From positions 1 through 22,367 of the forward strand of contig NWUY0300012644.1 in the NCBI GenBank assembly GCA_004151065.3: 22,367 nt of DNA. The letters run 5' to 3'. Below the pieces are notes generated by a model. It was given only the letters and a program-made list of their open reading frames with translations. It did no database searches and had not been told where the DNA came from. How positions within the stretch are numbered: the first letter of the stretch is position 1; each line of letters opens with the position of its first letter. The translations under genes were made by a program, and so were the position numbers. This stretch comes from Larix sibirica. Lineage: Eukaryota > Streptophyta > Pinopsida > Pinales > Pinaceae. Positions 10,300 to 20,394 of this stretch are shown piece after piece.

Positions 10300-11350
10300 T
10301 TATTGTTTGCTTTCAACGCTACTTTACTTGCCTCAATTCCAAAAAGTGAAGGAGCAGATGTTCCAATTAAATTCAGGTCCATCTCTTTGTCGAATGTCAT
10401 TTATAAAATCATATCAAAAGTGATTGACAATAGACTTAAACCTATGCTATCTACCATGATTTCCCCGAAGCAATATGGGTGTGTCGAAGGAAGACAAATC
10501 CTTGATCGTATCATCTTAGTTCATGAGATGCGTCACTCACTGAAAGTAACCAAAAAACCTGGTATGGTGATCAAATTGGATTTGGCTAAAGCATATGACA
10601 AGATCAACTAGCAGTTTTTTAAAGGTGTTCTAACTACCTTTGGATTTTGCAATGAATGGACAAATTGGATGTATAATATAATAGCATCATTCTTTTTTTT
10701 CGGTTATGGTGAATGGAATCCCCTCTTAAACTTTTCACCCATCAAGGGGCATTATGCAGGGTGATCTTCTTTCCCATTTCATGTTTATCTTGTTGGATGA
10801 AGGTCTGGGCCAAACATTTAAAGCCGTGTTGAGGGATCAAGAAAGTAGAGGGCTCGATCTACATTCAAATGCTTCGAACCAAATGCACAAACAATTTGTG
10901 GATGATACCATGCTAATGGGTCATGCTTCGGTGCAAGAAGCTGGAGCTATAAAGAGGGGCCTAAATATGTTTTTCAAAGCTTTGGGATTGTCAGTCAACG
11001 AGGAAAAATCACAAGTCTTCTTCTTCAATACACCCATAATGACTCATCAAAACATTATGTGGATTCTTAGATTTCATAAGAGCTCCATTTCATCCAAATA
11101 TATGGGAGCTCCCCTCTCAGATTCAATGGTCTTTCAGGCCTCTTGGAGGGAATTAGTGGACAAAATGAGACAGAAACTGGAAAATTGGGTTTTGAGACCC
11201 CTCAACTTAGCTAGTAGATTGATTTTGGTAAAATCATTTTTTCAATCCATGCCAACCTATTTGTTCTTAGTGATGGCGGCCCCAAAAGCGGTGTTGAATG
11301 AAATTCGTCAAATTCGGAGGAAATTCCTATGGGGGGGGGTCCAAGGAGAA
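10300..11350 (+). pseudogene. LINE B reverse transcriptase domain
   Basis: Motifs in order: IKFRSISLSNVIYKIISKVI and VIDNRLKPMLSTMISPKQ (finger region), GRQILDRIILVHE, then motif A LDLAKAYDKIN followed by a stop at 10609. Motif B reads IMQGDLLSHFMFILLDEGLG, with Leu where Pro is usual after QGD. Motif C is QFVDDT at 10892-10909 with both aspartates kept. The thumb region SKYMGAPLSDSM, then LNLASRLILVKSFFQSMPTY, then IRRKFLWGG follows. Frame changes near 10305 and in the T-rich run around 10690 break it. Confidence 0.9.
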
Positions 11351-11999
11351 TCATAAATGGGATCTAGTGGGATGGGAAACGTTATGTTTTCCGAAATCCC
11401 ATGGGGGTCTGGGCCTTTGGGATCTGGAGAGATGAAGCGAAGTGTTAGGAGTAAAAATATGGTGGTGGTGGGTAACACATGAAAGGAACCATGGGCTCAA
11501 TTGTGGCATTGCAAATATGCTAGGGGGTGGGAGAAGAAGGATATTATCCAATTTAATGATACTTGTGTGGGTTATCATATATGGAATTCGACTCAGGTTG
11601 GTAGGAATTTGGTTCAATCCCATAGTTTCTGGGAAATTAGGAATGGAGAATCAATAGATTTATGGAATGATTCCTGGCATCAACTCCCCCCCTGTTTAGA
11701 AGTTTTGTGATCTTGGAAACCTAGAGAGTTAGCCAAGAGAGATTGGGTTCAAAGGTTAAGAACTATTTGGAAATTGCTCATGATAGTAGGGATTTCAGAC
11801 AATGGCATTCACGAGAATGGTGGAATGGTGTAGGCCAGAGAAAGGATATTCAAGGTTTATGGGAAGAATTGGAGGAGAGGAGCATAAGAAAGCAGCAAGG
11901 GCCGGATAAGTTAAGGTGGGGATATAAAGTGAAGGGGAATTTCAACGTTATGGAAGTTTATTGTCTAAGAGCAGGTTGGGAGGATCTCCCAAAAAAACC

Positions 12000-12342
12000 A
12001 GGGTGGAAGAAGGTATGGGGAGCTAATATTTGGCCAAAAGTGGCCACCTTTCTCTGGTTGGTCATCAAGTGTTGTATTCTTACAAGGGAAAATCTCCAAA
12101 AGCCAGGCTTCCTTGGTCCAACTAGGTGTTGTCTATGTGGTGCAGAAGAAGAATCGATGAATTACCTGCTTGATCAATGCCCCTTTTCTTCAGCTTTATG
12201 GGATAAATGGGCCGAAGTATTCAGACAATCTGCGAGAGTTAAAGGGAGGCCAAATTTATCTATAACAGAATGGTCAAAGAATACATTTCAAAATGTCATC
12301 TTGAATCGAATTTGGCAACTTTTCCCGAGATTTGTTCTTTGA
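12000..12342 (+). pseudogene. LINE B zf-RVT (zinc-binding region after RT)
   Basis: Within a 199-codon open piece (11743-12342) the sequence IWPKVATFLWLV is followed by ILTRENLQKPGFLGPTRCCL, then CGAEEESMNYLLDQCPFSSA and LWDKW. This is the usual zf-RVT pattern W...F.W....IT.NL....C..C....E...HL...C. It has CLCG and QCPF, but the usual His is Tyr or Asn in MNYLL. It sits between RT and RNase H as expected. Confidence 0.85.
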
Positions 12343-12589
12343 GATATTTGGAAAGAACAAAAATCAACGTATCTTCTGAGAGAAAATCAAATATGGTGAG
12401 GAAGTTTGGAATCTTGCTCGATGTCACATTAAGGAATTGTTGCAGTTGTCCTATTGGTCCAACTAAGACCTGTAGGATAGTGATAAGGAGGATAGAATCC
12501 TTCAGGTGTGGGGAGTGACTTCCACCCCAAACTTCATTAGGAGAAGTCCAACTAGTAAAGCAGGAAATTGTAGTCCGGACGTTTGGAGT

Positions 12590-13010
12590 ACTCCTCCGAG
12601 TGGGTTCTTTAAACTGAACTTCGATGGTGAGTCTAAGGGAAACCTGGATCCTGGTGGCTTTGAGGGAGTTGTCCGCAATCACAAGGGAGAAATACTATGG
12701 ATGTACTGGGGTTTCATAGGTTCAGAAACTAATAACTCCACGGAGCTGGAGGACTTATTGCAAGGGTTAACCAACATATAGGACAAAGGATTTACTCCGA
12801 TCATTGTGGAAGGTGATTCTAAAGTAATATTGAAAATGGCAGAGCGGCTTCAGAATGGTTAGCAAGTTTCAAAGGTGTATGATCATTGGCGACTAGAGTT
12901 TTGACTAGAAAATATGGCCGCCAAGCTCATCCAATGTCAAGTGGCTTCCTTCAGTCATGTGAAACGTAAAGGAAATAAGGTGGCTTTCTAGATGAGGGCT
13001 AGATTGAAGG
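12590..13010 (+). pseudogene. LINE B RNase H domain
   Basis: Reads FFKLNFDGESKGN (first catalytic Asp), GGFEGVVRNHKGEILW, NNSTELEDLLQGL (catalytic Glu), a stop, then IIVEGDSKVILKM (second Asp). After two more stops comes FSHVKRKGNKVAF. The family has a catalytic Asp after VA and this copy has Phe. The domain is the plant LINE RNase H (RVT_3-like) type that helps remove the RNA template. Confidence 0.8.
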
Positions 13011-13655
13011 AAAGAGATCTCAAGAGTTTGGGAGATTCGACCTTCGTTAATCAATGTAATGCCCTGGTAGCGAAGGACTTGGCTTCTCTAGATGCGTGTG
13101 GGGATGACGACATAAATATTTTGGAGGGTGAAACGTGTGGCAAGTTAAGGCCGTCGCGTGGTGATTAGCCAAGTTATCATGTATGAAGGTGGCGTAGGTT
13201 ATCTTCCTTTGTGGATCTTTATGAGGGGAGATGGTTCTAGGGAAGGAAGTACGAGGAGTAGGAAGGAATTTAATGGTGGGTTTGCGTCTAGGATAGTTTG
13301 TATGTGCGAGATGCACGGAACGAGGTTTGAGGCCTAGATCAGTCCGACTATGGCTACAATACAGAGCATGGGATTCTAGTTCCTCATCATTTTATTTCAA
13401 GGTACTTAGGTCATCAACTTCTCCCACGTTTATTTATCCTATTTTCAGGGGCTTTTAGGGACCGAATTGAAGAAAAAATATTTCTTGTTGACTCCGAAGG
13501 CTTTGTCTTTTAGTTTTTGGATCTGTGTGAGGTCTGGGAGGATGGAGAAGAGTGGGGAAGATTTAGGAAGTGGGAAGGCGGTGCAAAAGAGAGGGAATAG
13601 GGAACAACTACATGCAACCCATATGGCCTAGCTGTATTAGGCTTCGATCCTACAG

Positions 13656-14060
13656 ATGGTTTGTGAGGAAATTGAAGTGGTGGAGAAGGATATTTGGGAT
13701 GAGCTAGAGGAGACAAAACCCAATGAGGAGTTTTATGCTTTAGAAAATTGGATTAAGGATCCTGGGACCTCAAGAGTTCGTCAAACGCTTTTCAAGGGGA
13801 TTGTTTCAATGTATTGGATTATGAAAGGGATTATTGGCAACATTCTCCTGGGAAGAGAAGAGAAGAGCAAGGGTGATGAAATTCTTGACCAACTTTGGAA
13901 GGAACTTTATGTAGATACAAGGCTTATGTACATGAAGATAGATGTAATTTCCAAAGAGTTGGGGATTCCCTTCCTACCAAGGCCGAGTGCTGCTGGAGAT
14001 TTGGGTGGCTTGTCACTAGGTGGGAGATATGGCTCATCGGCTGGAAACGAGGTCTCGTAA
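13656..14060 (+). pseudogene. Post-RNase H open frame in LINE B (possible ORF2 C-terminal extension)
   Basis: A 134-codon open stretch starts at the ATG of MVCEEIEVVEKDIWDELEET and ends at GNEVS. It includes FYALENWIKDPGTSRVRQ, LFKGIVSMYWIMKGI and LWKELYVDTRLMYMKID. The composition is protein-like and acidic, with mixed helix-like segments and no stop, unlike the surrounding sequence. It lies inside LINE B, between RNase H and the poly(A). Whether it is the end of ORF2, a separate third ORF or chance cannot be decided from one copy. No known domain was recognised. Confidence 0.5.
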
Positions 14061-14371
14061 TCTGCTGCATGGGTTTTAAAATGATGTCCTACTCTATGTT
14101 CTCTATGTCTCTAATTTTTTTATTTACAATCACTGTAGTTATGTGTTTTGAACTGACAGTAGAAGTAGATCCTTTGTTTTTTTGGACAATTATGGGGAGA
14201 TAGTATAAAATCTATGTTTTCTCCTATGGAGGAGGGGTACTTTTGTCGAATGTAGTAGGTATGGTTGTATGTGGTGTCAATCAGAGGGGATGGGAAATCA
14301 TGCAGTCATCTGGACATTTTAAACCTCATGTTTATATATAAATAATAGATTTCTTACTTACAAAAAAAAAC
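14061..14371 (+). other. LINE B 3' untranslated region and poly(A)
   Basis: Non-coding 3' end, AT-rich near the terminus (ATATATAAATAATAG at about 14335-14349), ending in A9 at 14362-14370. The poly(A) directly precedes the right target-site duplication. Confidence 0.75.
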
Positions 14372-14383
14372 TAGATAGGCTTC
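14372..14383 (+). repeat. Right target-site duplication of LINE B
   Basis: Exact copy of TAGATAGGCTTC at 7330-7341, beginning two bases after the A9 tail. A degraded extension to 14394 aligns with 7342-7352. Confidence 0.85.
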
Positions 14384-14394
14384 CTGTAGTGAGG

Positions 14395-15828
14395 CTCGCA
14401 CCATTGATTTCTTTTTAATAGTAACACAATCATTTACTCACAACATATTTATCACTTTCATGCTCTAGCGCGTCCCTAGCTCCATGGTACAATATAGGTC
14501 ATATATTAGGCTTTGGTTGATTTGATTATGGCCACTCGTGGATTTCCATGACCCACATAACTCCAAAAAATTGTCTTATTGCGATGTGACAAGGGCTGTT
14601 GATCTTGAAGGAAAAAGTGGATATAGGTCATTCATGACAGTTTGTGTCCCTTAATCCCATGGGAAAGCTTTCAACCACAATGGAATTCATAATGTGGATC
14701 CTACCCAAAGGTTCAAATATGGGCAATTTGTGGCATTGAGATTCTTTTCATTTTCATTGAGTTATGTTGTTGCAATGAAACACCATCCACTGATGTAACT
14801 CGGGGGATTAAATTTGTGCCATCCACAGTGGGCATTTTCTTTATTCTTAGTGGACCTTCTCTTTCTTCTCTCGATTAGGTCCCTCCCTACAATGGGAATT
14901 TGGCCTTTAACATGGGTTTGTTGGGGCTAATGCTCACCATTTATGAGACTCAAGGGATTTGAAGGGTTGTACATAGGATTTATAATGGTTGTTGGGCCTT
15001 TGGGAGCCACTCAAACCAAATTTTCTGTGGAGATTCCTTTAGGTGACAAGAAGATCGACTATAAAGAGGACCGCAAATTGGCATAAGTGCTACTAAATGT
15101 GTGGGAGAAATGAGCACACATGAAATGATAAGTGACCCAATATTTGCAACTTCTGTTTTAGACTTGGAAATAATGTAATAATTACTAGAAAATGAGAATT
15201 TGGTCCCAACTTCGAGCACGAGAAAGGAAAAAAAAACAGGTGCTACACAAAACATGGTTGTAACAAGTTCTATATTTACATTGCAGATGGATAGGAAGAG
15301 AGAAGTCATCATCGTTCTTCAACATTTGAATCAATTTTGGTGTGTACTTGGACATTAGTTCTCTCAAATTGAACAAATTTTTCGATCTCCAAGTAGAGAT
15401 ATTTTGGGTAGTATTAATATCATACTTTGCCTCGCCGAAAATCTTGATTGAATCAACAAAAGGAGATGGTTTGGTCAATTTTACACAAAACACGATGGAT
15501 TTGGCTTCCAAATATTAAAAGAAGGAGCATATTGAATTGTTTCAACGTATCTTTTCCATATCGTCTATGGGATCTTTGATCGCATTGGGAGGTATCATAT
15601 GTCAAATTTCGGTAGCCTTCAATTAACATAATGGGACAATGTGGCATGCGAGGGTTCATCTTCAACCATTTACATTTTGACCAGCCACATACTCCCAGGG
15701 TGTCATAAGATATCCAACACATGATGAAGTACCAATGGCCTAATATGGCTACTAGAAGATGACATGTTATAGTTGGTGGGGTAAAGTGGGCATCCATTTT
15801 CATATTTTTCTTGTGATATATTGCTTTA
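14395..15828. other. Gap: unassigned DNA with overlapping minus-strand open frames
   Basis: No family recognised. On the minus strand three overlapping open stretches in different frames form a chain (15884-15453, 15511-15185, 15312-14980; 143, 108 and 110 codons). This could be a frameshifted relic of a protein gene rich in Cys and Trp near its start (GHWYFIMCWISYDTLGVCG). It could also be chance in AT-rich DNA. The first stretch runs into the tandem repeat that begins at 15829. Confidence 0.45.
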
Positions 15829-16428
15829 GATAAGAGCATGCAACTTTTTTTTACTTGTAGAATATCATGTACGTCCAAACTCAATCTGAATCAAGATCTT
15901 GCAAAATCCAATGTGTAATTATTCAAATTTGCCTTTAAAGGTAGTATAAATTCAATTAGATATTCAAAATATAAATAAAATCTAGATTTACTACAAATGA
16001 CAAGGGAGAACTTGGTGAACTTGTAATCATATGGAATAACGAATCATAAGAATTGACCATTCAATGTCACTTTTTTTCCCTCCACAATTGAGCCAAAACC
16101 ACAATCAATACATGTTTGCATACTTAAAATAAAGTTTTAGAAGCATGTAACATTCTAACTTCAAATAGACTTTTGAAAGCCCCTTTTAAGTAACCGATGT
16201 GGCCAATTTACATTGATGAACCAATGTGTTTGTTTATACTATATGCATCGGCCTGCATAATTTTGATGCACATAAAAAAAAATACCTACGCTAAAGCCTT
16301 CACAAAGGAAAACCTCTCAAAGTAGTGTTTTCAAAGGTTTGCACTTTTATTTTCTTTTAAAAAATGTATTATAGCATGCTTAAGGTGATATAGTAACTTG
16401 TGCGCTCAAATATTAAAAGTGCATTGTG
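15829..16428 (+). repeat. Tandem repeat of about 600 bp, copy 1
   Basis: This copy aligns through its length with 16429-17037. Shared landmarks, at a spacing of about 606-607, include ATGTGTAATTATTCAAATT (15911 and 16517), AAGCATGTAACATTCTAAC (16141 and 16748), TGTTTATACTATATGCAT (16231 and 16838) and AAGGTGATATAGTA (16382 and 16989). GATAAGAGC at the start recurs at 16428. Scattered substitutions and small indels separate the copies. No coding content was recognised. Confidence 0.9.
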
Positions 16429-17037
16429 ATAAGAGCTTTACTTTTCTTTTTTTTTGTATTTGTACAATATCATATGCATCCAAACTTGATCCCAAATTGG
16501 GATCTTGCAAAATTCAATGTGTAATTATTCAAATTCAAGTGTAAAGGTAGCATAATTCCAGTTAGATTGTGAAAATATAAATAAAAAGACTTATTGCAAA
16601 CGATTAAGGGAGAACTTCATGAACTTGGAATCATATAGAATGGGGACATCAAAAGAATTGACCATATGGCATTATCACCTTTTTCCCTCTCCATTTGAGC
16701 CAAAACCACAATCAATACGTGTTTGCTTTCTTAGAAGAAAGTTTAGGAAGCATGTAACATTCTAACTTCAAATAGAATTTTGAAGGTCCCTTTTAAGTAA
16801 CCGGTGTGCATAGTTTACATTGATGCACTAGTGTGTTTGTTTATACTATATGCATATGTTCACATAATTTCGATGCCTGTAAAAAAAATACCTATGCTAA
16901 AGCGTACACAAAGAAAGACCTCTACAAAATATTGATTCCAAAGGTTTGCACTACTATTTCTTTAAAAGATTGTTGTTATGGCATGGTGAAGGTGATATAG
17001 TACTCTTGTGTGCTTAAATCTTACAGGCACGTTGTGA
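16429..17037 (+). repeat. Tandem repeat of about 600 bp, copy 2
   Basis: Head-to-tail partner of the copy at 15829-16428, ending near GTTGTGACT at 17031-17039, where the match to the repeat start (GATAAGAGC) fades. Only two copies are present in the window. Confidence 0.9.
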
Positions 17038-17899
17038 CTCGAAAAAACTTTTTAGAAAAATACACCATGTGTTTTTCATCAATGTGCTAAAAAATCAAAC
17101 GAAAAATTGAGTGGGAATTCCATTATGTAAAAGTGAGTTAAACAAAATGCTAGACTCTAATTCATTGTTGCGTCAAATGTGAGAGGGGAGACTTGTGCAA
17201 GAGAGATTTACCAAGTAAGGAATCAGAGTGGATCATGTTTTTTTGAAGATCAAGATTTGTAAGTGGCCACAGTAGGTCGCATACAAATCTACACAGGGGG
17301 GATTTTAGTTATGTAAATTCATTCTCTCCATCTTAACAAAATTTCCCTCAATTGATTTAAAAATTTCGAGAAATTTTTATTCATTCCAATTCATATTTAT
17401 AATGCATTTCAAAAAAATAGAAGGGTCTTAGACTCATGTTCAATGCTTCAAACCCTAGATTTTGTTGTTGCTTCCCTTTTGTTTTATGTTGCTACAAATC
17501 CTAGCCACGGGGGTTTAGTTTCTTTACCGTTTTGAAAATGAGATTTATTTTTTAGGCGTTTTAGGTATTTGTTGTCCTCGATAATTATTTTGACGTAAAA
17601 AATATTTTAATGGGTTGGGGTCCCTTGTTGCATTAGATCCCAAAACCTGACATTGTCATGTTTTAAAAAAAATGTTTTTGGGGTGCGCAATGCACAATAT
17701 ATAGTAATATGCAACCGTGCAATTAATACTATATAGTGCATTGCTTGGCCTTGCCAACTTAAAAAAAAATCAGGTTTGGTGGTGTGTGATGTGCAATATA
17801 TAACATTGGTGTGTTTATTATTGTAGAGCGCACCGTTGTCCATTGCTATATAATTCTCATATCTACTATCAAGGCCCTCAAAACCAAAGACGATGGGCA
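17038..17899. other. Gap: AT-rich DNA before LINE C
   Basis: No gene recognised. It includes an AAACCCTAG motif at 17450-17458 and two similar stretches around 17690-17750 and 17780-17830 (GTGCAATATATA and related words) that look like a degraded local repeat. A 169-codon minus-strand frame (18116-17607) begins antisense to LINE C and is not considered a gene. Confidence 0.5.
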
Positions 17900-19570
17900 T
17901 GCACCTATATTGATGTAGTCCCAAGAACAAAATCTTGTGTGCAATCAAGGGATGAGGATAACATGAGATAAATTGACAACTTCCCTTAAAGAAAGGGTTG
18001 ATGATGAATCCCTTGGACAAGATGGATTCCTGTGCAAATTTTATAAGGCCACCTGGGATTCCGTGGATCTTAATCTCCTCCAAGAGTACAAAGAGATTGT
18101 TCTTGAACATATACACTTGGAAATTGTATCAACAAAGGATTGTTCAAAGTTCAATCTAACATCCAGAGACCCAAATTCAAAACTTATCACGCGCAAGAGG
18201 TCAATAACTCTTCTAAATGTATCATAAAAAATTATAGAGAAAGCACTAACTTTACAGGTGAGGTGCATTCTTCCAAAAGTCATCACACCATAGCATACTA
18301 ACTTTATCAAAGGTCAATTAATTCTAGAAAATGTCGTTTTAGTTGGGAAGGTATGGAATGGACAGGAGGCAAGGCCTACATGCTTTTCATCCAGATTGTT
18401 TGAAAAAACCTAGATAAGGTAGAGTAGCTTTTTATTCTTTCCATGTTGAAGGCGAGTGGATTTGGTCCTTTGATTATCAAAGTGATCAAAACCCTTGTTT
18501 TGAAGCAACAACCTACCTTTCTATAAACCAAGTCAAATATGATGAAATAGGACTCTTTCTCTCTGTTCATCAAGGCTACCCTTTGCTCTAGCCCTTTGTG
18601 TGATGGTTATTGAAGCCCTCAACTACCTCATCTATAGAAAAATGTCTCGAGGGTTTATCTGAGGCATTTCCCCTCCCAGGCCAAATGAAGGTTAGGTTGT
18701 AAATGAACACTTTGCAAATGAATATTACCTTACTATCCTCGAAGAGCAGCAATCCTTAAACAACACCATGCACTAGTTGCATATATTTTGCGAAGCCTCG
18801 AGTTTGAAATTCCAATTAAGCAAGAATCAATGTTACCATCAAAGCCAACCAGAAACAACAAGCAGGTTGGTAGGCCAAGATGGACATGGCTACATCCTCA
18901 ATAGATGTTTAAATTTCTTAGAATTTCTTTAACCATTGAAGCAACTCCGGAGGAGCTATAAGAAGTAGTGGTGCTAAGAGTGTTAAGAAAAATCAACAAA
19001 ATGGACTATAAACCCCCCATTGCCTCTCGCAAGAAAATTTTAAATATGCACTGAGGTACTTGCAAATTGGGTCCCTTCAGCCCATGCCTATGCTAGATTA
19101 GGAAAGTTGCTCAAAACTTTTTTGTGGGCTAGCTCTAATGGAGACAAAGGCTTCCATAGGGTCAATGGGAGCCTCTATTACACCTCCAAGGAGAAAGGAA
19201 TTATCGATATTCAAAATTCCCAAACACGAGCCTGAGAGTTGTGTGCCAAGTGGATCTAATAAATCAATAGAAGGCAACAAAGCTTGGAAACGCCTACTAC
19301 ATAACTACATTCATGGTTGCAAGATATGGAAAAACCTTAATCTCCAAACATTGTTAACCACGCCAACTCTCGTCCATAGAATACAAAAATTTGTTGCCAA
19401 AAGCATCTAGAAAGCCTAGGATGCGATCAAGCATAAGTTGGTTTGAACCCAAAAGGACAGGGAAAGAGTTCTCTTGTTGTTATGTTACAACACACACATT
19501 GAAGGATTAGCATTAAGCTTGAACAATGTCATGTTTGACCAACCATATCGAGACATCATCCAAGTCAATT
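17900..19570 (+). pseudogene. LINE C: reverse-transcriptase relic of a second LINE family
   Basis: Plus-strand translation with many stops and shifts shows a LINE RT unlike LINE B. It opens with ERVDDESLGQDGFLCKFYKA (family: SPGPDGF), then TWDSVDLNLLQ, SITLLNVS and LTLQVRCILPKV. Weak traces of the palm region follow. VVNEHFANEYYLTILEEQQS covers motif C, where family members have FADD; here it is FANE (18711-18722), so both catalytic Asp are gone. FCEASSLKFQLSKNQCYHQS comes next, then LLKTFLWASSNGDKGFHRV (about 19110-19165), NKAWKRLLHNYIHGCKIW, TPTLVHRIQKFVAKSI and DAIKHKLV. No endonuclease, zinc-knuckle ORF or poly(A) was found, so it is a fragment. Confidence 0.8.
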
Positions 19571-19622
19571 TTAGGTATGTTTGATCAACCATATCAAGAC
19601 ATCATCCAAGTCAATTTTAGGT
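19531..19622 (+). repeat. 46-bp tandem duplication at the end of LINE C
   Basis: Two head-to-tail copies, 19531-19576 and 19577-19622, start with ATGTTTGA. They differ at two positions by eye: GACC versus GATC and TCGA versus TCAA, both transitions. The duplication is younger than most decay in LINE C. Confidence 0.9.
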
Positions 19623-19992
19623 CTCACGTTCGTGAGGATATACCCCTTATGTGCACCTCACATTTATGCCCAAATGGGCTTAAAGACCCTACATTCCCAT
19701 TAAAACAAACATGAATGAGGTTTGAACTGAAAAATATAGGCGAAAAGTACACTTGATTTTATGTTACAATACAAACGCACACTAAACCACTCAAAATTAG
19801 CCAATATACATAGGTTGCAGAGGTTGTAGACCTACGAAGAAGCTTTCAATAATGGCACAAATTGAAGAAATAACCAAGGATCTTACTTATTGGTGTTCAC
19901 CGACCACAAGTTAAGTGGCTCTGCTAGTATAACTTTAACTAAAACAAGGCCTACATATTATTCTTATTCCTAAAATATTGGATGCCATGCTA
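19623..19992. other. Gap: DNA after LINE C
   Basis: No gene recognised. It could be further decayed LINE C, but translation gives no convincing family match. Short open frames here are not supported. Confidence 0.45.
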
Positions 19993-20186
19993 TAGTACCT
20001 TTCAAGCTAGGGTGTAATACCCTTTCCATGCTGAAAATCATCTTAGGACTAACAGATATGAACACAAAGAAAATCATGTAGTACCTTTCAAGCCAAGGTG
20101 TAATACCCTCTCCATGCTGAAAATCATCTTGGGACTAACAGATATGAACTCAAAGAAAATCATCTTGGGACTAACAGATATAATAG
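19993..20186 (+). repeat. 86-bp tandem duplication with a partial third copy
   Basis: Copies start with TAGTACCTTTCAAGC at 19993 and 20079, a period of 86. A further partial copy (AAAATCATCTTGGGACTAAC and onwards) starts at 20156, 36 bases after the same words at 20120. The second and partial copies share TTGGGAC where copy 1 has TTAGGAC, so the partial copy arose from copy 2. Confidence 0.88.
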
Positions 20187-20249
20187 GGACAAGTATTATG
20201 AAACTGCTACTGATCTGGTTTACAGTAATACATAGGGACAACTATTATG
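20183..20249 (+). repeat. 18-bp direct repeat, spacing 49
   Basis: ATAGGGACAAGTATTATG at 20183-20200 and ATAGGGACAACTATTATG at 20232-20249 differ at one base. They continue the local duplication zone downstream of the coiled-coil ORF. Confidence 0.7.
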
Positions 20250-20253
20250 CATG

Positions 20254-20259
20254 TTTATT
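20254..20259 (-). terminator. Possible polyadenylation signal (AATAAA) for the coiled-coil ORF
   Basis: TTTATT on the plus strand is AATAAA on the minus strand, about 136 bases after the stop codon of the 154-codon ORF. The position fits a short 3'UTR. The hexamer is common by chance in AT-rich DNA, so support is modest. Confidence 0.35.
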
Positions 20260-20394
20260 TGGAGCCTCATTCTCACTAGTGTGAAATACATAAATATTAG
20301 AAGAATCCTCAGAGATGCAGTAGCAATATAGTAAGCATGATGCACGGAGAGTGTTGAAGAAATTTCATGATCATTTCTTGTAATATATGACCCA

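Larger units (their letters stand above)
8888..13120 (+). pseudogene. LINE B ORF2 polyprotein (endonuclease, RT, zf-RVT, RNase H)
   Basis: ORF2 of plant L1 LINEs nicks target DNA and copies element RNA into it. The reading begins at the ATG pair 8888/8891 with MMVLS-stop-NIRGAS, where the family has Trp at the stop. It then proceeds through at least six frame changes, near 8930, 9300, 9780, 10305, 10690 and 11335; the last is in a run of nine G. Domain order is endonuclease (about 8890-9560), connector (about 9600-10290), reverse transcriptase (about 10300-11350), zf-RVT (about 12000-12220) and RNase H (about 12590-13010). Stops occur at many points, including one right after LDLAKAYDKIN (stop at 10609-10611, where Trp is usual). 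The enzyme is dead in this copy. Confidence 0.88.
7353..14371 (+). mobile_element. LINE B: structurally complete, coding-dead L1-type retrotransposon
   Basis: An element of about 7 kb with the full plant L1 order: short 5'UTR, ORF1 (7464-8840), a 47-base spacer, ORF2 from 8888 with endonuclease, reverse transcriptase, zf-RVT and RNase H, a further open stretch to 14060, a 3' region, and a terminal A9 (14362-14370). Direct repeats of the insertion target flank it (7330-7341 and 14372-14383). The complete 5' end, poly(A) and duplication are the marks of target-primed reverse transcription. Multiple stops, frameshifts and lost catalytic residues show it cannot supply its own proteins. The precise 5' base depends on the true duplication length: 7342 if it is 12 bp, 7353 if it is 23 bp. 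Confidence 0.9.

Noticed and set aside
12296-12682. 128-codon minus-strand open frame
   Set aside because: Antisense to LINE B ORF2 between zf-RVT and RNase H, with no domain of its own.
13047-13316. 89-codon minus-strand frame rich in His, Pro and Thr
   Set aside because: Lies within LINE B, antisense to the end of ORF2, without a family match.
17607-18116. 169-codon minus-strand open frame
   Set aside because: Its start is antisense to the recognisable LINE C reverse transcriptase and the rest lies in low-complexity AT-rich DNA. No domain was seen.
19993-20186. Possible CRISPR-like or satellite array
   Set aside because: Only two full copies and one partial copy, no regular spacers, and a plant context. 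Simple tandem duplication explains it.
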